Positions 27,770 through 40,631 of a stretch of DNA of 64,000 bases are shown here, piece by piece. The number at the start of each line of letters is the position of its first letter. The stretch's first letter is position 1. The position numbers and the translations under genes are program-made. The stretch comes from Bursaphelenchus xylophilus (Eukaryota > Nematoda > Chromadorea > Rhabditida > Aphelenchoididae), in contig CAJFCV020000005.1 in the NCBI GenBank assembly GCA_904066235.2, positions 744,001-808,000 of the forward strand, in the 5' to 3' direction. The notes beneath the pieces were generated by a model, which had not been told where the DNA came from, searched no databases, and worked only from the letters and a program-made list of their open reading frames with translations.

Positions 27770-28470
27770 AAATTTTAGCTTCCAATTTGCAAGTTCAGCC
27801 GAGGTATTCAACGATCTTTGCGGACGAGAGAGTACTGGAAATGTGGAGAGCGGTCAGAGAAAAACTATTTTTTGGCCATGTTATCACATAGCTTGCGGGT
27901 AAAAATATTTTTTTTTATGTAGTAACACTATCTTCCACGGTAGAAACATCGCTAATATGCATAACATTTTTTATGTCAAATCTCAAAAAAAAAATCGATT
28001 TTTTATCAATTTTCGAACAAAAAATGTCGATTGAAATTGTAAAGAGCGTGCTAGCTATCTCGTATATGTATTAGAAAACAACATTTTTTGAATGAACCAA
28101 CTTTTATTCAACTCTTCTTGCCAATTTGAAAAGATATTGCCAAAAATACTTGTTTTTTCTCTGACCGCTCTCCGCATTTTGCTTGATCTCTTCCATAAAA
28201 ATTTTTATGGCTATTTCTACCCTAGAAGGTAACTTTTCCATAAAAAAATCCATTTTTCCGCTCAAAACGGGCAAAGATAAGGCCAAAAGACGCCTTTCTC
28301 CGACTGCTCTTCGCGTTTCGCGTGTGCTCTCGGCCGCAAAGATCGTTGAATATCTCGGCTGTTGCTGCAAAGAGCAAGCTCAAATTTTCTGCAATTGATA
28401 TATGATCTATACCCAACATATGTGCAAAATTTCAAGAAAATCTAAGCGTCGCACTTGGCGCACTTCCCTT
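27770..28470. mobile_element. Family B remnants
   Basis: The family interior is present in both orientations (GAGAGCGGTCAGAGAAAAAC near 27865 and TTCTCTGACCGCTCTCCGCA near 28155). A right end AGCGTCGCACTTGGCGCACT lies near 28455. No coding sequence is evident. Confidence 0.6.
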
Positions 28471-29550
28471 TTCAATTTCACTACCGAACTTCTCGGAATT
28501 TGATCACTTTCGTCATTGTTTTTGTTGATTCTTGGTTTAAAACGTAGTTGACAGAACATCTATTCTGTTTCTGAAAACATTCCTTTTCTTCTATTTTTGT
28601 CGGTGTTTTTTGAAATTCAATAGGGCTTGTTGTAAAAGTCACAAGAACAAGTTTGTTTTTGGCTCCCGAAAAGATCTCTAGTTTTACCATCCATCGTAAA
28701 TTCGATGACTTTACTATTCCATTTACGATTGGCCAATTTTTGCTCTGCAAATTTGAGATTTTTTTAAAAGATTTTCAATCTCCGGCAACTGCATAGATGA
28801 CTTTTTTAATTAGAATTTACTCTCCCATCATCTGATTCCGCTGCACTCCAGCCGTCTAAACACCAGCGCACAAAACACAGCACACTCTGTTAAACTTGTA
28901 GTTTCTAAAGACTTCTGATGGGTTTGTGTCGAAGCCGAAAAAAGGCGGGTGCGGCGGCGGAAATAAAAACGGCGCCTTCGGCGTTCCGATTTGCGTTCTT
29001 GATTCATTGCGGGGTTCGCTGCGGGAACGGGATTCGAAGGCTAAATAGGGTGGCTCCTGGGATTGGAGAAGAGTTTCTGGTCGGACGTTTGGTTTGAGTG
29101 GTCGATCTTTAGAGATTGTTTTTTCCTCTGAGGGGTACTGTAGTCAGAGTTGATTTAGTGGTTGATTTTGGGTGTTAGCGGGGGAAATTTTGATTTTTTT
29201 TTCACTGTGAGGTTTCCCAGTGAGATAAGCGAAGATGTGTTGGTTGATTGTTTGTTTGGCGGTCAATATTTTTTTATTTATTGGTCGATTTTCGACTTGG
29301 CCATCGATTTTTGACGATTTTTTGAATAGGGTACCCAATAACGACTCTGCATAGGTAGCATTAAATTTACCTTGTATACACACCCTGAATGGACCATATA
29401 TCAAATCCTGAAGGTTAAATGTCATGGTATACAGGGACAGCCGAGATATAAGACAATCTCTGTTTGGGCGAAGGAGTATGTAAACTGAGGAGAAATATGT
29501 AGCCACTTAGTCGGAAATTCTCGTATAAATCAGTTTAAAAATCCTAAATA
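28470..29550. other. Intergenic sequence without a supportable gene
   Basis: A GC-rich patch at about 28930-29090 (GGCGGGTGCGGCGGCGGAAA) stands out from AT-rich flanks. I see no open frame or RNA fold that I can defend. Confidence 0.35.
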
Positions 29551-29552
29551 CG

Positions 29553-30453
29553 ATTGGGCCCGGTTTTGTCCCCACCCCGGTTTTGTCCCCAAGACGCTTT
29601 TGTCCCCAGGACGTTTTTGTCCCCACTTTTTTCGAGCCTTTTTGTCCCCAGACCGGTTTTGTCCCCAGGACGGTTTTGTCCCCAAGACGTTTTTGTCCCC
29701 AAGCTGGATAATACGATTAAAAATTATGCATTCAGATGTTAATGCTGTTGGTTTGGTGCACAGTACTGATCAAGCAACATGTTCTTAGCACTTGGTACTG
29801 TATAGTACAAGGTAGTACTATATAGCACGAGGTAAAAATTAAGCCATAACGCGTTAATGCTGTTGGTCTGAAGCCCCGGACTTCTCAAAAAATGTGTTTT
29901 TAGCACTTGGTACTATATAGTACAAGGTGGTACTATATAGCACGAGGTAAAAATTAAGCTATAACGCGTGAATGACGTTGTTTTGGTATGCAGTACTGAC
30001 CAGACGTTCATTTTGTGCAAAAACAAATTCGTGCTATATAGTACCATGTGCTAAAACACATTTTTGAGAAGTACTGGGCTTCAAACCCATAGCATTGACG
30101 TGTTATGGCTTAATTTTTACCTCGTGCTATATAGTACCACATCGTACTATACAGTACCCAGCGCTAAGAACAAGTTGTTTGAGCAGTACTGTGCACCAAA
30201 CCAACAGCATTAACATCTGAATGCATAATTTTTAATCGTATTATCCAGCTTGGGGACAAAAACGTCCTGGGGACAAAACCGGTGTGGGGACAAAAAAATA
30301 AAAAAAGTGGGGACAAAAACGTCTTGGGGACAAAGCCGTCCTGGGGACAAAACCGGTCTGGGGACAAAAAGGCTCGAAAAAAGTGGGGACAAAAACGTCC
30401 TGGGGACAAAACCGTCTTGGGGACAAAACCGGGGTGGGGACAAAAACGTCCAC
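29553..30453. repeat. TTTTGTCCCC minisatellite-armed foldback, ~900 bp
   Basis: The left arm starts with about nine ~17-bp units of the form TTTTGTCCCCAAGACGG. Unique sequence follows (GCTGGATAATACGATTAAAA, ATGCTGTTGGTTTGGTGCAC), then GTACTATATAGTAC-type palindromes. The right arm mirrors this as units of CTTGGGGACAAAAACG out to about 30453. The centre is near 30000. Two different arms encode look-alike peptides by chance, so open frames here are spurious. Confidence 0.9.
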
Positions 30454-30984
30454 TACGCTAAATACGCCTTTGGAAACACTATTCTTTCCTCTTGCCATGA
30501 TTTGCCAACCTCTGGGATAAGAGCGGAAGACTTGACCCATTGAGAGGAACACTTGTCCCATTGAGTCAAGTCTTTCTCTAATTCGCGAACTCTGGATTTG
30601 TCATCGATTTTCACGATTTTCTTTCATTTTTCTCAAAATTGAATAGGTTTTACACAAAAAGAATCGTATTTTTGCTTGACTTCAAAACCTATAAGCTTCT
30701 GTTGACGCGCACTTTTGATCCATTCAACGAGAACAGCCCACAATCCTTTCCAATTTCCCTTTGACTTCCTTTCACTAAAGAGTTGTTGAGATGACAAAGT
30801 TCACAAAAAGTTTTCTGTTGTAATGTAAGAAAAGCGAAGGGCATGACAATTAAAAATTACCGGATTACGCAACTGGCAGGTCAACAAAAAATAACTTTCA
30901 AGGTAGACGAAGGTTGAAAAGCAGGAGAAGAGCGGGCTAGTATTATCTTGAGGGTGGTGTTTTTCGAAATCTCGATGGCTGAGG

Positions 30985-32290
30985 GTGTCAGGTTTTGGCT
31001 GTCGACCATTTTGGCCATTCCCGATTGTCGCTATGGCTCTTGCGACAGTCGGCAAAATGAGACACTTTTCCGCGAATTTTGGTATAAAAATTTTCATGGC
31101 TATTTCTACCGTAGAGAGAGATATTTCCGCAAAAAATCAATTTTTTCCACGCGAAACTGGCAAAGATACGGCCAAAAAAGTGTTTTTTCTCTGACCGCTC
31201 TCTGCATTTCCCGTACTCTCTCGGCTGCAAAGATTGTTGAATATCTCGGCGCTCCGTGCAAATTGCGAGCTGAAATTTTCAGGAAATGATATGTGTCCTA
31301 TGACAAATGTGTGTGCAAAATTTCAGGAAAATCCGAGGATCGCCTTAGGGGAAATAAAAAAAAATTTTGTTTTTTTTTCGATTTTTTTACTTTTTTTATG
31401 TCTTTCACTTTATTATTTTTATTACAACCCCCTCGACCTCAAACTGACAACTTATTCCCCGACTACTTTACACCTTCTCTCCCCCGATTTCCTCAAGCTA
31501 AAGTAACAAATTGTAAATCATCTCGCAGTTTTGATAAACTCCCCACGTCAATGTGTAATTGACAACGCTTGCGTCTTACAATCTGCACCGTTTTTGATCG
31601 TGTTCAACGAATCGCGATAAAAATCTTTGAATTTTAAGGTCACCCGCGAAAAAAGGGCTAGAAAAATACGGGCGTTTTCGACAAGATGCTTAAGCAACTA
31701 CTTTACGGTCGCCGAATTCGGGTTTACAGTCCGTCTGGGGGCTATTTAAAGTTGGGAGGTTTCGGGCTTGCCATGTACTACCGCGCTTGATTAGTCGTAT
31801 TGTAAGGTAGTCTCAGGTTCAAAAACATATTTTTTTCGATTTTTTGACGAAAAAATTTTTTTTAATTTTCAAAAAATCTCTCAGATTTCGTTGAAATTAG
31901 TCATAAAATTAAAATAAATTTTTTTAAAGTCTATCCGACATTTTTTGGCCTTTATTTTACTAAAATTACCGGGATTTTTAGATCAAAAAATTTTCAAAAT
32001 TTAAAATTTTTTTTTGCAAATTTTGCTATCAAAAATCTCATGCTTATTTCTACCATAGAGGGTAATATTTCCACAAAAAATCAATTTTTTCCACACAAAA
32101 CTGGCGAAGATATGGCCAAAAACGGGCTTCTGTCTGACCGCTCTCCGTATTTCCCGTACTCTCTCGTTGACAAAGATTGTTGAATATCTCAGCTGCGCTT
32201 GCATGCAATAAGCTGAAATTTTTAGCAGTTGATTTACGCCCTATGTAGCAGATGTGTGCCAAATTTGAGGAAAATCTGAGTGCTGTACAT
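30985..32290. mobile_element. Two family B remnants
   Basis: One remnant lies at 30985-31355 and one at about 31990-32285. Both contain ATTTCTACCGTAGAGAG-like and GACCGCTCTC(T/C)GCATTTCCC-like sequence and end with GAAAATC(C/T)GAG. The interval 31560-31830 is unique, GC-richer sequence of unknown role. Confidence 0.6.
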
Positions 32291-33226
32291 TGAGCTATGA
32301 CCGTTTAAAAAATTTTCAATTTTTTCAAAATTTCCCAAATTTTTTCAAATTTTTATGTTCTCAATTTGATTTTAATCCAGTTTCCAGCTTTTTACTGATC
32401 AAAGAAAATCGATTTTTGTATGAAAGATCAAAAATTTAACGACTTTTTTAAAAATAAGTCCTTTTTTACAATTTTCAACTTTTCCCCTAAAAAACCGTTA
32501 ATCAAATCATCTTTTTCTCCCATAGCATGCCAAACCAGGTCATCATCGTTCTCGCTGCCACCCATTTTTCAACGTTCTTTCCGTTTTTCTCTCCAAATTT
32601 TTCGGTCCAACCTTGAAACTCGTCCATTTGTCCAACCGAATTTCCGATTGACCTTTTGCGCCCCGCCCCCCGGCGACGAACAGGTTTTCCGTCCTCCCGC
32701 AGTCAATATTCCATATACATGTGGGAGAGAGTGTCGTTTTTTTTGGCTGACATTACGAACATACTTTTATGATTTGCGACATTTTTCAAGATTAGTGAGG
32801 GAAATGATGGATTATTATTAGCGATAAAGTGGGAAAAAGTGGTGTATATTAATTTTGAGATGTTGAGAAATAAAAAATTCTGTTTTTTTGAAAAATTTCA
32901 AAAAATTCGATTTTTTGAAAATAAGATTTTTTATTAAAAAAATCAAAAAAAAATAAAAAAAATAAAAAATTCAAAAAAATAAATTTTTTAAAAATAAGAT
33001 TTTTTAATAAAAAAAATCAAAAATTCTATTTTTTTTTTGAAAAATTTCAAAAAAATCGATTTTTTAAAAATGAGATTTTTTAATAAAAAAATAAAGGAAA
33101 ATCCTATTTTTATAAATTTTATTAAATTACTGCCGATTTTTAACTTCGTATTTTACATTTTCCCGCGATTTTTTTCAAAAAATCCCAAAATATTTTTTTT
33201 TCAAATTTTACCCAAATCATTTCAGA

Positions 33227-36200
33227 ATGACAACCCTACACAAATTACTCTCGCTTCTCCTAATTTCGGCAGTTTTCGCCCATCCCAAGCCCAAACCCGA
33301 CCCCCGGGAGCACGGAGATTCCGCCGATCCAACCAACATTCAAGTGCACACCGCGAATGGGCCAGTCATTGGATTCGTGGAGAAATTGGACGCTATCAAC
33401 AGACGACGAGGCCCCATTGAGGAGGCCAACATTTTCTTGGGAATTCCGTTCGCCAAACCGCCTGTGGGCACGCTGAGATTTGAGGTAGGGAAATTGGAAA
33501 ATAAAATTAGAGAAAAAATAAAAAAAAATAAATAAAAAAAAAATAAAAAATACTTTTTTGCACAGTGTAATTTCCGGGAAAATTCTAAAAAAAATATAAA
33601 ATAAAAACAAAAATTATTTTATTTTTTTTTTTATTTTTTACACACATTAATTTCCGATAAAAAATCAAAAAAAGTAATAAAAAATAAGATGAAAAAATAA
33701 CTTTTTTTGCAGTGTAATTTCCGAGAAAATTCAAAAAATATAAAAAAAAATAAAAAATAAAAAAAATTTAAAAAAAATTTGTTTTTATTTGTTTACACAG
33801 TTTTCTTTCCGATAAAAATTCAAAAAAATAATTAAAAAATTCTCCGATTTTTTTACTGTAATTATAATAAAAAATACTTTAAAAATACTTTAAATTTTTT
33901 TTCACAAATTTCCTACTTTCTTACAACCGCAAGACGATGATTCAAAACCAAGAATCAGGTTCGGGGAATCGCATCTTAGTTTAACTGTCCAGGAAGTTAT
34001 TTACTAACCTTCAAGACAGAGTTTAATTTTTCTCGAAGCTTCTTGGCGGAAAAAAAAGTTTAAGTGTAATTACCTTCTGATTTGTTGGGTTAAATCACAA
34101 AATACCTGATAAATATCGTTTTGTGATTTGAAACGGTTCTTTGGGAAAACTTTTTTTTACACTAAAAAATGAAGTTTGAAAGCACAAGATGTGATATTTT
34201 TTGCGAAAAAAGTTGGGGAAAAAAGTGTAAAAGAGAAAAATTGAATGTGAAAAAATTAATTTTTAAAGGTAAAATACGAATATTATTATTTTTTGGACAA
34301 TTAAAAAATAAAAGAAAAATAAAAACAAAAAATAAAAAAAAATATAAGTTTTTTTGTATTTTTACATATTTTACTATATAAAAATTAAAAATTGAGTTTT
34401 AAGGGTGAAATACTAACATCCATTTTTTTAAATAAAAAGAAGATAAAAAAAAATAAAAAATATTAAAAGCATTTTTTAATATATTTTTAAAATTTACAGT
34501 AATTTTTCTGACCCGTGTGATAATCAAAAAACTTTTTTTTAAGAAAAATTAGATGAGAAAAATTAATTTTTAAAGGTATAGATACGAATATTAATATTTT
34601 TTGGACAATTAAAAAAAAAAATTAAATAAAAAATAAAAAAAATCTAATTTTTTTGTATTTTTACATATTTTACCCTCAAAACATTAAGTTTTAAGGGTGA
34701 CATATTAACATCCATTTTTTTAAATAAAAAAAAATATTATTGTTTTTTTAAATTTTTTAAAATTTGCAGTAATTTTTCCAACCCGATTGATAATCAAACT
34801 TCACCAATTTAATCTTTTGTTTGTGTAATGTCCTTATTCCTTATTCATAGATCGCATTTTGAACAATGAAAATTGATCAAAAGTCCAAAGTTGTTTTGAG
34901 CGACCAAAAAAATTTAATTTGGTGTCATAACAAAATGAAAAATGAGTGCGTCAAATTTGCTTTTCGTTTCGCTTTACAACTTGTTTGTTATGACGCTCAG
35001 TTTTTTGAAGCTTCAGAATTTTCTGGAAGGTATCTCCGGAAAAGAGAGACAAAAATCAGGTTTTAAAAAGTTTCTGGAGCAAAAGCACATTATAACTGGT
35101 CTAAAAATGGTCATAAAATTGTGGTTTAGAGGGGGATTTTTTTGGTTGTTTTTGGGATTTTTTTAATTTTTTATTTAAAAAAATTTTAAAAAAATAATTC
35201 AAATTTTTTAATAAAACAATACTTTTTTGGTATTTTTAATAAATTTTGAAATTTTTTATTAAAAAAATAAAAAGAAACTTGAAATTTTTTATTTTTATTT
35301 AAAAAAATAAAAATAAAAAAAAATAATTCAAATTTTTTAATTAAAAAAATAATGTTTTGGGCGTTATTAAATTTAACAAAACATTATTTTGAAGCAAAAA
35401 AATATATAAAAATCAAAAAAAGCAGAAAAAAAATTAATAAAAAAATTATTTTTTTTTGGATTTATTAATTTTTTGGACTTTTTTAAAAAAATAAAAACAA
35501 TTTTAAATCCAAAAAATACATAAAAAATCAAAAAAAAGCCAAAAAAAATTTTAATTTTATTTTTTGAATTTTTCATATTTTTTACCAATTTTCATTTTCC
35601 AGCGTCCCCAAGACCCCGACAACTGGACCGAGCCCCTAGAGGCTCTCAACTTCTCTCCCGGCTGCGTCCCCCATCATCCAATCGCCAGCTTCGACTATGA
35701 AGAGGACTGTCTCTATCTCAACGTCATGGCGCCCCACAAGCCCGCTCCACCCTCCGGCTATCCCGTCCTGGTCTTCATCCACGGCGGCGGCTTCTGTTCC
35801 GGCGCCGCCTCGCAATTCGGCTTCACAAACGTGAGCGACAACTTTGTGTCGCAAGGAATTGTCGTTGTGACGCTGCAATATCGTCTGGGAATGCTTGGAT
35901 TCTTGTCGAATGGCGATGAGGAATTGCCCGGAAATATCGGGCTTTGGGATCAGTTGAAGGCGCTGAAATGGGTGAATAAGAATATTGAGAAGTTCGGAGG
36001 GAATAAGAACCAAATTACTTTGTGGGGACAAAGTGCTGGAAGTGTGTCGGCTTCGATGCTGTCGCTGAGCAAACATGGAAAAGGTGAGAAAATTTGAAGA
36101 GAAACTAAAAAAAAATAAAAAAAAAATAGAATAAAAATAGAATAAAAATAAAAAAATTTTGAAAAAATAAATTTTTTTTTTAATTTCAAAATTTTTTTTA

Positions 36201-37889
36201 TTTTCAACGTCATTTTTAGATCGCATATTCGACAATTTTATCATCAAATTTTAATAATTTTCAAAATTAAAAAAAAAATTTTTTTGGTCCTGGCACGATT
36301 TTTTCCCGTCAAAAAAACTTTTTTTTTACCCCCCATATATCCAAATTTCCCAAATTTTTCCTAACTCCCTCATTTCAGGTCTTTTCCACCAACTAATCCT
36401 CCATTCCGGCTCCCCTTACGCTCATTGGGCCTCAAACGAGCATGTGGTGGAGATGTCCCGCGACTTGGCCAAACAAGCCAACTGTCCCATCGATGACACC
36501 GTGAAGATGAAGGAGTGTCTGCAAGACATGGATCTGTTCGACATTATGGACGCGGCCTCCGAATTCCCGCTGATTCGGGACCAACTCGCCTTCTTGAACT
36601 ACAACCCGCGCATGGACGGCGACTTCTTCGACAAGGACTACCCGGAGCTCCTCAAAGAAGCCGCCGAAATGCCCACGCTCATGGGCTTCAACACACACGA
36701 GGCTGTCTTCTTGACCATCGAGTTCCCCAACTCGGTGATGGCGTTCCGTGGAGGGCTCACCGTTCAGCCGGACCAACAGGGCAACTACACAAGAGATGTG
36801 TTCATCAATTTTGTGCGAAATAACGCCGCCAAAGGAGTGGATGAGCTGAATCCAGCGGATCAGCAGCTGTTGGCTGAAGAGCTGATCAAGTTCTACGCGG
36901 ACAACTGGAAAAATGAAAGTGATTCCGCCCATTATTTGGAACAATACTCATTGGTAAGCAAGGGGAAGATAAAAATAAAAAAAAATTGATTTTTTTTTAT
37001 TTGAAAAAATTTCTAGGCAATTGTAAAGGCTTTAAAATAAAATTTAACAACCCGGAAAACGATTTTTTCAAGGAAAAAATTGAAAAAAAAGTTTTTTCGA
37101 CAATTTTTCGGATTTTTCGGCCAAAAAATTTTTTTTGAATATCTCAGCGACAATCTCAAATTTGGATCCAAAAATTTGTGGGGTGAATTTATGGTATATA
37201 CTGATATTTCATGCCGAATTTGATGGAAATCTAACATATACTTTTTGAAAAAAAATCAATTAAAATTTAGGTCCTAAAAATTGATTTTTCCCTTCAAAAA
37301 TGATGATTTTTCCCGATTTTTTGCTTTTTTCGGATATTTAAAGACATTAAAATTAATTTCTTTTCTCTTTCAGCTAGCCTCTGACGTTGCTTTCATCGTT
37401 CCCATCGTGTGGGAGGCCAAGATTCGGGCGTTGCACGGCTCTCCGGTCTACCTCTTCCAATTCGACCACGTCAACTCAGAACTCAAGAAAGAGCTCCCCT
37501 TCCGCGCCGTCTCCCACGCCGCCGAATACCCCTACCTCTTCGGCAACCATCTCTTCGGCAGTTTCGAGTTCAACAAGCAGGACCGCAAGACCCAACGACG
37601 TCTGGTCGACACGTTCGCCAATTTCGTGAAAAACGCCAGCCCCAACACCCCACAAATGCAGTGGAGCAAGGTGGAGCCGGGTAAGCCGATCAAGATCGGC
37701 GTCATCAAGTCCGTCCCGCAGATTTCGGTGAGAAATGACGCGCTGAGACGGGTCAACTTCTGGACCGACTTGGACAAGGACTTCGAAATGGACATTGTGA
37801 GGGGAGTCAAGAAGGAGCGAAGACTGCCAAAGAGCAATCAAGTCGAAGTTAGACGGGTTCGCAAGACCAAGGCGAAAGCCCAGGCTTAA
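33227..37889 (+). CDS. Secreted type-B carboxylesterase (alpha/beta hydrolase)
   Basis: Four exons (33227-33484, 35603-36083, 36379-36953, 37374-37889) give 609 residues with consistent phases. Residues 1-18 form a signal peptide (LLSLLLISAVFA). The family hallmarks are all present: NIFLGIPFAKPPVGTLRF near the start, EDCLYLNV, the oxyanion loop FIHGGGFCSG, the nucleophile elbow GQSAGS, the acid region MGFNTHEAVF and the histidine in VSHAAEYPYLFGN. The catalytic triad therefore looks complete and the protein should hydrolyse esters outside the cell or in the secretory pathway. The substrate cannot be told. It lacks any obvious GPI or oligomerisation tail and ends in a basic stretch (RRVRKTKAKAQA). 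The ATG is one base after a TTTCAG acceptor, suggesting trans-splicing. Intron 1 is 2.1 kb and extremely AT-rich. Confidence 0.93.
33540..34800. repeat. AT-rich tandem duplications in esterase intron 1
   Basis: At about 33550-33850 a unit containing GTAATTTCCG(G/A)GAAAATTC and ATTTCCGATAAAAA is present about twice. At about 34232-34510 and 34551-34790 a ~300-bp direct duplication carries GACAATTAAAAAA, TTTTTACATATTTTAC and TTAAGGGTGA(A/C)ATA. The rest of the intron is A/T runs. Confidence 0.6.
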
Positions 37890-38551
37890 AAATGGATTTT
37901 TTGAAATTTTTTGAATTTTGGGATTTTTTGAAATTTTTGAAATTTTCGATTTTTTAAAATTTTTGAGATTTTAAAAAAATTTGAATTTTAAAATTTTCCC
38001 AAAAAACGGGATTTTTTGAATTTTGGGATTTTTTGAAATTTGAAATTTTTTTAATTTTGAAATTTTTTCAAATTTTAACTTTTTCCTAAAAAATCGGATT
38101 TTTTTCAATTTTTTTGATTTTTAAATTTTTTTTAAATTTTTTTTTTTCAAATTTTCAATACCTCAAAAAATCATTTTTTCTTCAAAAAATCCCATTTTCC
38201 ACCACTTTTCCACTGCTTATTCACCATTTTCCTCTTGATTCCGGGTTAGCTAGGCTTCAATTCTATTCTCATTGTTCAACTTTTCTATATTTTTTCACCT
38301 TGATCTTCATCCAGTATAATATTCAATTGCCCTATCGAATATTTCCGAATCTCATGACTTTCAAAACGAATTGTACTTTCCTCTGCGCTCAATATTTAAT
38401 CTTGCAAATGTTTACGCATCCTGTTCTGTGCATTATGTATATTGAAAATGAAAATAAATTTTAAAAATTTAATTTTTGAAAAATTTTTTTTTTAAATATT
38501 TTTTTTTATTTTTCTTTTTTTATGACCAAAATATGACAAATTCAAAAAAAA

Positions 38552-38907
38552 AGTAGGACCAGCGGCACCCCGACGGTCCGTCAATCCAAGCCTATTCTCG
38601 ACCGATTCCCAGAGTTTCCCATGATCAACCGCTCTACGTGACAATCCGTTCCGACCGCTCGACTTCGCGCCGATCCGCGATTCTCATTCATTCAATTGGA
38701 CTCTCCGGCTCGGTGGACGGTCGACTCCCTCGTCCTCCTCCGACTACTCGAGACCATCCACGTTGTTGTTGTATTGTGTGCTATCGTGACGTTTGCTGGA
38801 TAAATATACTTGCTATATCCCAGTTGGCTATTGTAACGTCGATCCGGGCCTTATTCCCCGTTGATCTTATCTAGTTGCCCTCTACCTCCCGTAGACTAGG
38901 CACTACT
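38552..38907 (+). repeat. 5' LTR
   Basis: This is 356 bp, bounded by the inverted pentamer AGTAG / CTACT. GGATAAATATACTTGC near 38795-38820 may be a TATA or poly(A)-signal region. Confidence 0.9.
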
Positions 38908-38925
38908 TGGCGACCACGGCTACAC
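38908..38925 (+). promoter_or_regulatory. Primer-binding site
   Basis: TGGCGACC directly follows the 5' LTR. It is complementary to a tRNA 3' end GGTCGCCA, as used with arginine tRNA by some gypsy-group elements. The tRNA identity is an inference. Confidence 0.6.
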
Positions 38926-39666
38926 GCTCCGACTTTCGCTGAAGTAGACCAGATAGCGAACTTCCACTTTGGTTGATCTCGCGCAGAACCTCTTCTGTTT
39001 CATACGCCAGAGCCAAGACAAACTTTTTGTCTCGCTCGAACTCGAAGTTGACTCCCTTTGGACCATCAATTTCGACCCGTTTTCTTCGGAAATCGGCGAT
39101 TCATCTCCCACTTTTGGCGAGTTGGATCAGATTCAATCCCGCTTTTGGCGATCTGAATCAAATTTGAAGTTTTTTTTCACTTCAAAGAATTGCGTTTCCT
39201 CCCAGCTTTTGGTTGGCAACGCAGCGGAAACCCAGTTTCCTGTGTTTGAGAAAATTGTGGTACCTGTGTTACCCAATTTCAAACCGATTTCTACCCGAAA
39301 TCCATCTTTTTCTAGGTCTATCGATCAGATACCTAGTATAATATCGGCCTTTTGCAGGTTTTGATATTTTTGTTGTCCCTCATTGAATTTTATTCGTGTT
39401 GTGACATTGTTTCATCGAAATTACCTGATTTCTATCGTACTTTACGAGGTTATCTTGTATTCGATCGGATTTTCCTTTGTATTATAGAATCCTCGTGTTT
39501 TGTCCGTGTCGTGCATATTCTGTATTTTGAGTTTCAGTTGTTATTTGCAGACAACTAGATCAAGCAGACCGGTCCAAAACGAAGTTGATTGTCCTCCCAT
39601 CGGCAAAAACTTCTCCAAGATCAACAAGTAAGAATTTGATTTTGTGTGTTCTGCCTTTAGATAAAG

Positions 39667-40623
39667 ATGGCTGGCGACAATATGAGTGATATTGGGAAGC
39701 TAGCAGAAGCAGTGGACAGAATTACGACCACGTTCGCTTCTCTAGATGCTAGGTTAGACCAGGCGGAAGCGGATGCGGGTCAAAGCGCGACCTTGACCTC
39801 CACCATAGCTGCGGTTCAAGAACAACTCCAAGAGCTCCTCGCTAGCAAACCTCAACCTCAAACGCCGGTTGTCGTCCCTAAACCCGCTATCCCAGCCGAT
39901 ATTACCCCATTTGCTGCACAGTTTCAGTTGTATAATCTCCAAACTATCCTCGGAAAGCTGACGGGTCGAGAAAAACCTGCTGATGTCGAAAAATTCTTTA
40001 TCACTTTTCGCTTGAATTCGTCGACCCTCACTGCCGTTCAAAGAGAAAGCGTTTTGCTGTCCAAACTTTTTGACTCAGCGTTGAGCCTCTTTGAACGTTC
40101 CAGGGGACAACTCGGAGACGTGCCATTCGATGTTCTACTGGAGGATTTCGAAAGACAAATGAAGAACAGAGTATCTGGGGCCAAGAATTTGACGGCCGAC
40201 TTCATCAAGCCACTAATTCGTCGTCCTGGTATGCCTATCCAAGATTTTGCAGACAAGGTGTACGACATCATCCTCAAAGCTTTCCCAACTGTCGATGGCC
40301 TTACACTTGAAAAAATGGCAGTTGAGAAGTTCTTGGCTGGAGTCAATAGTCGGGATGTCCAATTGGCATTGTCGTCAGCACTGTGCGTGGACCTGTCCTA
40401 CCAAGCTATGGTCAATGTAGCTATCAGAGCAGAATCTGTTCAGTACACCCGTCCTTCCCCTCAACAAGGAATCGGATTTGGAAATCGAGACAATTCTCAT
40501 CCTCAACAACAGCTCAATCTCAATCAGAGAGAAGCCCAGAGCAATGATCAAGGTCCTAGAAATTTTTCTGAAGACAACAGGTCCAACGAAGGGAACCAGG
40601 GTTTTCAGAGACCCGGACTGTAA
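39667..40623 (+). CDS. Retrotransposon gag-like protein (318 residues)
   Basis: The frame starts with ATG at 39667 and ends with TAA at 40621-40623. Residues ~1-60 form a coiled-coil-like helix. After a Pro-rich linker comes a helical segment (FAAQFQLYNLQTILGKLTG, then LLSKLFDSALSLFERSRGQL) resembling capsid domains of retrotransposon Gag. The C-terminus is Gln/Asn-rich. A GT...AG pair at 39628-39660 lies just before the ATG; it is either a tiny leader intron or, through its CTTTAG, a trans-splice acceptor. The preceding 38926-39627 leader has an open stretch without recognisable content. The frame ends 16 bases after a slippery heptamer. Confidence 0.8.
   Translation: MAGDNMSDIGKLAEAVDRITTTFASLDARLDQAEADAGQSATLTSTIAAVQEQLQELLASKPQPQTPVVVPKPAIPADITPFAAQFQLYNLQTILGKLTGREKPADVEKFFITFRLNSSTLTAVQRESVLLSKLFDSALSLFERSRGQLGDVPFDVLLEDFERQMKNRVSGAKNLTADFIKPLIRRPGMPIQDFADKVYDIILKAFPTVDGLTLEKMAVEKFLAGVNSRDVQLALSSALCVDLSYQAMVNVAIRAESVQYTRPSPQQGIGFGNRDNSHPQQQLNLNQREAQSNDQGPRNFSEDNRSNEGNQGFQRPGL
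40599..40605 (+). promoter_or_regulatory. Candidate -1 frameshift slippery site GGGTTTT
   Basis: In the gag frame the sequence reads ..G GGT TTT, matching the X XXY YYZ pattern. The -1 frame is open from 40572 and continues into the zinc-knuckle frame, while gag stops at 40621. Confidence 0.6.
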
Positions 40624-40631
40624 AAGAGCGC

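Noticed and set aside
29554..30561. Pro/Cys/Phe-rich open frames on both strands
   Set aside because: They are read-through of the TTTTGTCCCC units, and the same peptide appears from both arms.
32420..32821. 133-residue open frame upstream of the esterase
   Set aside because: Phe/Ser/Pro-rich composition, no splice support and no homology that I recognise. It is more likely upstream or outron sequence.
35636..36247. 203-residue minus-strand frame
   Set aside because: It is antisense to esterase exon 2, which has clear catalytic motifs on the plus strand.
36432..36944. 170-residue minus-strand frame
   Set aside because: It is antisense to esterase exon 3.
38969..39364. 131-residue frame in the retrotransposon leader
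   Set aside because: It starts at a non-ATG codon, has no recognisable motif, and lies before the gag start.
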